Shown: positions 42,789 through 49,389 of the stretch, one piece after another | Layout of the letters: each line of letters begins with the position of its first letter | Position numbering within the stretch: the stretch's first letter is position 1 | Assembly (NCBI GenBank): GCA_004380135.1 | Contig: QXCR01000191.1 | Span: 1-49,389, forward strand | DNA length: 49,389 bases | DNA from: Stemphylium vesicarium | Taxonomy: Eukaryota > Ascomycota > Dothideomycetes > Pleosporales > Pleosporaceae | Direction: 5' to 3' | Notes under the pieces: generated by a model | Database searches by the model: none | Seen by the model: the letters and a program-made list of their open reading frames with translations, nothing else | Told to the model about the DNA's origin: nothing | Program-made: the position numbers and the translations under genes

Positions 42789-43538
42789 GCGTTTTAGTGT
42801 CAAGGCAACAAGAGTTGACATAGAAAGGGTAGTAAGTAGGATAATTAGCAGAATCTACCTACTTAAGTATTAGGCAATACTATACAATCTCAAAAATTAT
42901 ATTTCCTCTTTACTTTACGTATTTCTTTAGCATGTCTATTTGCCTATTACCCGGGCGTTGCGCGCTACGACATGGTACAGAAGCGATTTCGACTCCTCGA
43001 TGTCCTCTTCATCTACCTTATCTTGCTTCTTGCGGGTTTTTTTCCTGCGGCCAGGTCTTCTCTCTCCACTCCAAATACATGCCTGTGCGCTGCATTCTAC
43101 CGTATTATCCAGAGTCGGCGCGATTGGCTTCCTTGAACCAGCAACCGTTTCCACGTCCGAGATGATTTCGACTGCGCTACTCCTTCGCTTTTCTCTAATT
43201 ACGCACTTAGGTACCCAATGAAAGTGGAGTTGAGCTGGATAAGAGTGGCGGGCACCACCATGGGGCAGAATGCGGGGATCGACTAGTCATGTCATGCCGC
43301 GAGAGTGGGGCGACCTGAACATGCAGCATCTTTAGTACTGCTCATCTGTACCGTCTTGCGTTAATTCAACCAGTCAACAAAACTTTATTTCGGATGCAGG
43401 TATGCGAATCAAGCATTTTGCTTGGTGGTGCTTAAGCATTCACTACCGCCTGCATATTTCTGTTGATTCCATTTGATTGCATCCAAAATCTGCATTCTCT
43501 ACGCTGTCCCTGTATTTCAAGGGAAGCCAGCAGGCAGG
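42789..43538. other. Intergenic region
   Basis: About 750 bases, AT-rich on the left (3' flank of the patatin gene). Unsupported frames lie at 42932-43221. The right end is the leader and promoter of the permease. Nothing else seen. Confidence 0.5.
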
Positions 43539-45122
43539 ATGGCGTCCCAACGCGATGCCTCGACAGGCGAAAAGGACATGGAAAAATACACGGTAAAGAG
43601 CGCAAAGAGTCCTTCTAAATCCACAACTCAAAAACCTAACGCAAAAGACAGAACACACGAGACATCCACCTCATCGAAGACGAACTCTCCACCCCCGCCA
43701 CCCGCGCCTTAATCTGGAAACAAGACCTACGCATCATTCCCTTAGCAGCAGGAATCTACCTCCTCTGTTTCCTCGACCGCTCCAACATCGGCAACGCAAA
43801 GACGCTTAACGCAGCCGCGGGCCACTCCCTCCTCCAAGAAGCGCACATGAGCAACTACGAATTCACAATCTCGCTCATGGTCTTCCTAGTCGCCTACGCC
43901 GTCTTCGAAATCCCCAGCAACGTGCTGCTGAAGAAACTCAAGCCCAGCCGCTGGATCGCGTTTCTCATGTTTGGCTGGGGTGCGTGCACGATTGGGCTTG
44001 GGGGTGCGCAGAACTATGCCACGGTTACGGCGGTTAGGTTTCTGCTGGGTATGTTTGAAGCGGGGCTTTTTCCTGGGTTGGTGTTTTACCTCACATTTTG
44101 GTATCGCGCGAGTGAGAGGAGTATGCGTGTTGCAGTTATACTGGCTAGTGCGACGCTGGCGGGGGCTTTTGGCGGCGCAATCGCGTATGGGGTTGGTCAT
44201 ATGAAGATGGTGCAGGGGCTTGCTGCGTGGCGCTGGTGAGTCTTGGACGTACTGGAGCATGTGATGCATGCTCTTACTTGGTGTTCTCTTCTCTAATCTC
44301 AACAGGTTGTTCATTTTGGAGGGCATTCCTTCCTGTGTCTCGTCCGTCGCCGTGTGGCTCATCTTGCCCGACTACCCTGAAGAAGCATCTTGGCTATCGA
44401 CATTGGAACGCGAATTGGCTGTCGCGCGCTTGGAAACCGAGGGTTCAAAATGTAATGCTGCCTCACTCTCTTGGGAGGCGGCAAAGGAAACGCTTCTCGA
44501 CGCACGCCTTTGGGTTCACTACGTCATCTACTTCGGCATCTCTGCACCGTTCAGCTCGCTATCCCTTTTCACCCCCACAATTACCGCGGGCTTGGGCTAC
44601 GAGAATCTGCAGGCACAGCTCATGACCGTTCCGCCATATGCTGTTGCGTACGTAGTATCCATCATCACGGCTTGGTCGTCAGACTACTTCAACGCCCGCG
44701 CGTTACATTCTGCCGTTTTTTCTACTGTTGGCGCAATCGGGTTCCTTGCATCAGCGCTTCTTCCGGCCGACGCATATCACGCGCGTTACGGCTGCCTCAT
44801 TGTTGCAGCCAGCGGCGCATTCTCATGCATCCCGCCATTACTTGGTTGGCTGAGCAGCAACATGCACAGTACTGCTGCAGCTGGACTTGCTATCGCGTTG
44901 AACGTTTCCTGGGGAGCTCCTGGACAGATTGTAGGCGTGTGGATCTATAAAGCTGAAGAGAAGGAGAAGGGATACCCAACTGGGCATTGGGTTAATTTCG
45001 CCATGTTGATCATGGTTGCTGTTGGATGTGTTGGCTTGCGCTTTTACTACCAGTGGCGAAACAAGAAGATGCAACGATTAGGCCCGGATTCGACCGGCAT
45101 GGCAAGGGAGTTCAGTTACTGA
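43539..45122 (+). CDS. MFS permease of the DAL5 (anion:cation symporter) family (484 residues)
   Basis: Exons 43539-43592, 43652-44235 and 44306-45122. Introns are 59 and 70 nt (GTAAAG with CCTAAC branch and CAG; GTGAGT...CAG). After a hydrophilic N-terminus come about 12 membrane helices. The family motifs are IYLLCFLDRSNIGNAK in TM1, FEIPSNVLLKKLKPS, RFLLGMFEAGLFPG, WLFILEGIPS and LPDYPEEASWLS. It probably imports an organic anion such as allantoate, nicotinate, a vitamin or dipeptide; the substrate is not readable. It converges on the sugar transporter (94-base gap) and belongs to the same family as the relic at 1398-2016. Confidence 0.9.
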
Positions 45123-45216
45123 TGTACTACACACTACGTAGATCGCATGATCGGGTCTGAGAGAACGCACTGAATGAACACCATCGCATCGCGAGGAAAA
45201 CCAAGCCGCCCGCATC

Positions 45217-47015
45217 TCAAGGTCGAGACTCGAGTCGCTCAATTGCACTCTGCTTCTCATTTTGCATCGCCACGTCCGTCAGTGCCGGCTTCAATGCGTC
45301 CGCCGCTTCGCGCGTGAACTTTCGTGCTGAAACTTTGTGTTCGAACATAAGATCCAGCTCCGAGTAGGTGAAACCCTTTGGCTCAGGGAGACGGAAGTAG
45401 CCCCAGGCGATGAAGAGAAGCGCGATACCGGCCCAGAAGAAACCTCCCTTCGCGCCCCAGTTCCAGTCGTTCTTGCCTACCATCTTCGGCATGATGGTGT
45501 TGGTTACGAAGACAATGGAATTGTAGGATGCGCGCGATAGTGCGACGGTTTTTACACGGAGGCGGGATGAGGGGATCTCCGCGGCGAGGGAGTAGCAAAT
45601 TGGTCCAATCGAGAGCTAATCGAGTCAGTGAAAGTTCAAAAAGAGGGTTTTGCATAACGTACCTGGAAACAAAAGATCATTAGAATGATCAAAACGCCTC
45701 CTGCGTATCCTGCACCCTTGTTTGTAGATGGCGCGAGACCGATGAAACCGACGATCAAAAGAATTGTGAAGATTGCGCATAGACCGACGAGGTACATGGG
45801 CCGCCGTCCAAACTTCGTCATGATCCGCCACGCAATGAAACAACCCACCAAGCCGAGACAGTCCTGGCCGACGGTGAGATGGAAAGAGTCGTCCTGGCTA
45901 AGGCCAACGCCGAGAAGGAACTGTGTACCGAATCCCATGAAGGGAACACCGCAAAGAGCTTGCGTTATAAATGCCATGGCCGAGACCTCTGTACGGTGTA
46001 GGTCGCTTCCTTGGAACAGATGCCAGTAGTTGGTTCCTGCTCCGACCTGCTTTTCGTACTCGTTGGTGACAACCATCATTTCTACGTGCGCGTCGAGGTC
46101 GAAGTGAACACCTTCTGTGGGAGTCGTGATTTTGCTGATTGCTTCTTTGGCCTCTTGGACACGGCCCTGTCGGACTAGCCACCAGGGTGACTCTGGTGCC
46201 ATGAGGGCGGCGACGATAATGGGAATTGGCCAAATCCACTGGAGTGCGAAAGGGATGCGATAACCCCATTGAGTCTCGTTCTTCATTAGGCCAGTGAGGA
46301 TTCCAGTGGAGAGAAGGCCGCCGATGACCCAGCACATGTTGATCCACGAAGTCATGTATGCTGAGATCAGTTAGCGATGCTTCCATTTTCTCGTATCAAT
46401 TCACGTACCTCGCAAATGCGTAGGGCAGAGATCAGCTGCATAGGAGATCGCGAGTGTTTGGAAGACACCCCATGGAAGACCTTGGATGATACCACCAACA
46501 AGGAACATTTCCAGACTTGTAGAGAAGAATGGGATGAAGATGGCGCCAACCATGACGATCATGCTACCGACCAACGTCCTCTTGTATCCGAGCCACTCGG
46601 TGACGTATCCGTTGATGATAAGACCGAGAATGCATCCAACCTGCGAGGGATATTAGCCAAACGCGCCTTGTGTGGCATCCGGGGGTAATCGTACTTGAGT
46701 TCCGTTAAGTATGATAGTCTGCCATCGTGCCGAGACAAGCTTGTTGCCATCTGCGTCGACTTCGTCGCCAAACCTCTCCTTGAAGGGCGTGAAGGCGAAG
46801 AACTTGTTCATAAGACTAGTGTCGTACCCTTCCATCACCACACATAGTGAGATGACGAAGGAGAACACAATAGCTTTCCGCCAGAACCGCAAGGACTGTC
46901 GAACCGACATGTTGTGCTCGTTGTTGATGGCCGCGCTGGTATCCTCGACGGTGTTCTGACCATGCGAGGTGACATTTTCAGCCACCTGGGCTTCGGTCTT
47001 CTCTTTCGAATCCAT
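45217..47015 (-). CDS. MFS alpha-glucoside/maltose-type sugar transporter (549 residues)
   Basis: Exons 47015-46695, 46640-46409, 46360-45663 and 45615-45217. Introns are 54, 48 and 47 nt (all GTACG donors, CAG/TAG ends), and phases fit. Twelve membrane helices with sugar-porter marks: VVMEGYDTSLMNKFF in TM1, GYVTEWLGYKR, PESPWWLVRQGR after TM6, FGRRPMYLVG, and PEPKGFTYSELDLMFEHKVSARKF at the end. The last motif and the ARKF tail are typical of maltose/alpha-glucoside:proton symporters (MAL-type). Located in the plasma membrane. It is divergent from a Zn2Cys6 regulator gene starting about 580 bases away, suggesting it is a target of that regulator. Confidence 0.93.
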
Positions 47016-47591
47016 GTCGAACTGGACTTCGAGACGTGTGAGAGGGGAGAGATGCTACTCTATGGGGTTGGCGTATGGAGATAGAGCGTGGAGCGACAAG
47101 ACTTGTATGGGGATGAGGCATATATAGACCGGCCGACACGGTGGTCTCAAGCGTGAAAACATCGGCAGCACTCATGGCATGAGTGAAGGGCTAGCCCGAG
47201 GGCCTGGGTGCCCAAGCCCACGGTAATGACCGAGAAGGGGCAAGTCCTGATCTACCTGCGGGGAAGCATATGGCGGAACGTTTGTACAAAGTGCCCATGG
47301 GGATAGAATGGGGCATTTGCACGGACGCGTTGCCCTATCACGAGCCTCGATGAGGTTTGCCAAGTCGGCCGCCAGTTGGGGGAGAGACTTTTCCGCTGGT
47401 AAACCGCCACTAACGATGGCGAGGCGCGTGCATGCCCGTAGCGGAGCCATTTCCTGTTCTGGTCAAAGCCGTTCCGAGGTTGGCACGAGTCAGCCCGAAG
47501 CAACTTTGTCGTCCATCCCATCGAGTTTTCCGCCGATTTTCCGCTCTCGAACTCCAAGTGCTCGCGAAGCTTGCTTTCTTCTGAAGTAGCA
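47016..47591. promoter_or_regulatory. Intergenic region shared by sugar transporter and Zn2Cys6 regulator
   Basis: 576 bases between divergent start codons. It holds a CGG-containing box (ACCGGCCGACACGG around 47129) and other CGG triplets, which are typical half-sites for Zn2Cys6 factors; specific binding is speculation. No gene supported. Confidence 0.4.
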
Positions 47592-49370
47592 ATGCGCAGA
47601 CCTTCTGCCTGTGCCGCCTGTCGGTAAGCCTTCCCCACACTGCGAACACAAGCGCGCAACTGCTGACCAGGTTGAAGGGCGCGTCGTCGCAAATGCATCT
47701 ACCCGGAAAATAGGACGGCGGCACTCTGCGAGTATTGTTCGTCACATGCCCTGCAATGTCTTCAGGGTCCACCTGAAGGCGGATACTATGCGAAGCGAAA
47801 AGCTCGGCTCCAATCAACACATGGGCCCCCGCAAACTTCCCTTGGCCAGGCTGGGCTGCCATCACGACAATCCGGTCAGGAATTACCGCCTATTACATTG
47901 AGACGAGAACTGGTGGAGTTGTACTTCGACTACATTCATGACCAGTTTCACTCGATGTATCACAAAACCTCCTTCATCGAGGATGTGATGAACGACAGAG
48001 TGCCGGTAATCGTACTCTTGGCCATGTTCGCGCTTTCGGCAAGGTTCTCGATCAACGAAGCATTCGATGGCACAGACCCGAGAGAACGTGGCGAATGCTA
48101 CAGGGCAAGAAGTGAGGAGTTGTTCAACATTCGTGACCTAAACCCTACGACGGTCCAGGTGTGCGTTCTTCTGGGCGCATACGCTGCAGCTAGCGGCCAG
48201 ACCGATGTCGAGAACATCTACTATAGCATGGGCGGGCGTATGTGCTTGGCGCTTGACCTGCCAAACCGCCCTGTCGTGGATCTGGTGGAGCGTGAGGTGA
48301 ACATCAGGATATGGTGGACTCTCTGCATGGTCGACGTTTGGTCATCGACAGCAGTACGATTGCCGCGTATCATGCCGTTCGATAGCGCTGTGCCTCTGCC
48401 GGTCGATGAAATCCCCTTTACTTCCATGGGTACGGATCCGAGATATGGGTGCATAGATGCATCTTCGTCAGTGTCCTCTCCTCTTCTGGCTGAGATGGTA
48501 AAACTCAACAGGATCCTGTCGAAGATAATTGACTTCAATCGCGTGTGCGTATCTGAGCACCTTGAAGGCATGCCTCTAGAAAAAGGGATGCGCGAACTAT
48601 CACGCGATCTAGATGTGTGGCTGGAGGATCTTCCTCAGCACATGCGCGATACGCCGGCGAATTTCGAGTACTTCGCGTCAAGAGGCCATGGACGAATGTT
48701 TGTCGCTGTGTATCTAGGATACTACCACTTTGGTCAGCTCCTGAACTACCAGTTCCTCTCTTCATCAGTCGAGGCGTCGCCAGAGTCAGGCCGGTACGCT
48801 AACGCTTGTAAACGGCATGCTGCGCGGCTTTGCTCACTCGTCTATCGTTCGCATTCGACGCCCGGCAATGAGGTTCTGTACTCGGCAGTCTCGCACATCC
48901 TTGTCATCGCATCGACTGTTCAGATCCACACACTTCTGTTTTCCGGTGACGAAGGCGAAATTCGAATCTCCAAGACGAGACTAGAGCGCAATTTCGAAAT
49001 CCTTTTGCGTTTGCGTACTTACTGGACAAGCGTAGATGGTGCGATGAGTCGTCTACGCGCATTCCACCAGACATGCCTTCGAAGTAAAGAGACTAAGCTA
49101 GCGGCCACCGAAGCTGGCCACCCACTGAAGCTGGCCACCCGCCCAGAACTCGACCACCCACTCCACACTCGTGATTTCTCCACAACCACGCAACTAAAAT
49201 GGATCCCCGTGAAGCAGCAATTCAAGCAGCTATCAGCGACATTGTTTCTGGTGTTTTTACGAGTCAACGAGCTGCTGCGAAGGCGTACAACATCCCTCGA
49301 AGCACGCTTGCTGCCCGACTGCGTGGTACACAGACACGTCAATTCAGCCACGAGTACCAGCAGCGATTAA
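47592..49370 (+). CDS. Zn2Cys6 fungal transcription factor, C-terminus altered by a transposon
   Basis: Exons 47592-47623 and 47678-49370, with a 54-nt intron (GTAAGC...AAG) inside an Arg codon of the zinc cluster. The start MRRPSACAAC is the first ATG after upstream stops. All six Cys are present with spacing C7-x2-C10-x6-C17-x10-C28-x2-C31-x6-C38. The fungal transcription-factor middle homology region starts near residue 85 (ELYFDYIHDQFHSMYHKTSF) and includes NIRIWWTLCMVDVW and RLPRI. The native protein appears to end in CLRSKETKL at about 49098. From there on, the frame reads transposon DNA to a stop at 49368-49370 (574 residues in all). Probably controls the divergent sugar transporter; DNA binding may survive, C-terminal function may not. 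Confidence 0.8.
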
Positions 49371-49389
49371 CTCCACAACAAGAGGAATT
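49094..49389 (+). mobile_element. Left end of a pogo/Fot1-like (Tc1/mariner superfamily) transposon
   Basis: Transposon sequence starts inside the last exon of the regulator, next to a TA (49094-49095 or 49099-49100), the target of this superfamily. The terminal region has GGCCACC three times, with two spaced 15-mer copies beginning GAAGCTGGCCACCC at about 49110 and 49127, likely transposase-binding subterminal repeats. The transposase frame opens at 49199. The right end and second TA lie outside the window, so the terminal inverted repeat could not be confirmed. Confidence 0.7.
49199..49389 (+). CDS. Pogo/Fot1-like transposase, N-terminal part (cut by window end)
   Basis: The frame from ATG at 49199 runs uninterrupted to the edge (63 codons). 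It begins with a psq-type helix-turn-helix: EAAIQAAISDIVSGVF then SQRAAAKAYNIPRSTLAARL. The basic linker RGTQTRQFSHEYQQRLT follows, then the start of the second DNA-binding (CENP-B-like) helix region (PQQEE). This is the characteristic N-terminus of fungal pogo/Fot1 transposases, whose DDE catalytic domain would lie downstream. The reading frame differs from that of the regulator it interrupts, so the two overlap in different frames. Confidence 0.85.
   Translation, partial: MDPREAAIQAAISDIVSGVFTSQRAAAKAYNIPRSTLAARLRGTQTRQFSHEYQQRLTPQQEE

Noticed and set aside
1..49389. CRISPR arrays, rRNA genes, tRNA genes
   Set aside because: None seen. CRISPR is not expected in a fungus, and no convincing T-loop/anticodon cloverleaf or rRNA segment was found by eye; tRNAscan-SE would decide.

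Overview
The window looks like chromosomal DNA of a filamentous ascomycete, most likely a Dothideomycete (Pleosporales-like). Introns are short (about 45-140 nt) with GTRNGT donors, CTRAC-type branch sites and YAG acceptors. Genes are compact and lie on both strands. Conserved ascomycete housekeeping genes alternate with secreted-protein genes, decayed gene relics and a pogo/Fot1-type transposon. Species cannot be decided from sequence alone.

Left part (1-8.1 kb), accessory: the tail of an unknown gene; an unrecognised 244-residue ORF; the relic of an MFS permease; a head-to-head pair of paralogous secreted proteins (2297-3270 minus and 3813-4751 plus); a decayed ankyrin-repeat gene (about 5.4-6.7 kb); and a small secreted protein with a Kex2 site (7464-8098). 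The stretch 8.1-11.8 kb is gene-free and carries a degenerate repeat of about 106 bp, a foldback inverted repeat and a (CCAATCCAA)n minisatellite.

Middle part (12-35 kb), mostly core: a conserved fungal membrane protein, the polarity scaffold BEM1, a THP3-like SAC3/GANP protein divergent from ESCRT-II VPS36, a 2EXR-type protein, a small single-pass membrane protein, a secreted trypsin, nuclear-rim protein NUR1 divergent from V-ATPase subunit VMA7, an NPC2-like lipid-transfer protein and a nucleoside hydrolase.

Right part (35.6-49.4 kb), accessory: a secreted alpha/beta hydrolase; a very large B-box / P-loop / RING / patatin / UIM gene (37996-42788) whose reading frame is open except for two nonsense codons, each explicable by one C-to-T change at CpA; and a transport cluster. 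The cluster holds a DAL5-type permease, a maltose-permease-type sugar transporter, and a Zn2Cys6 regulator divergent from the sugar transporter. The last part of the regulator is replaced by the left end of a pogo/Fot1-like transposon whose transposase runs off the window.

The best candidate for an undescribed system is the patatin gene. It joins a nucleotide-binding switch, a ubiquitin-related module and a lipase in one polypeptide, an architecture reminiscent of immune NTPase-effector proteins. Its status (RIP pseudogene or mRNA-corrected gene) can be tested.
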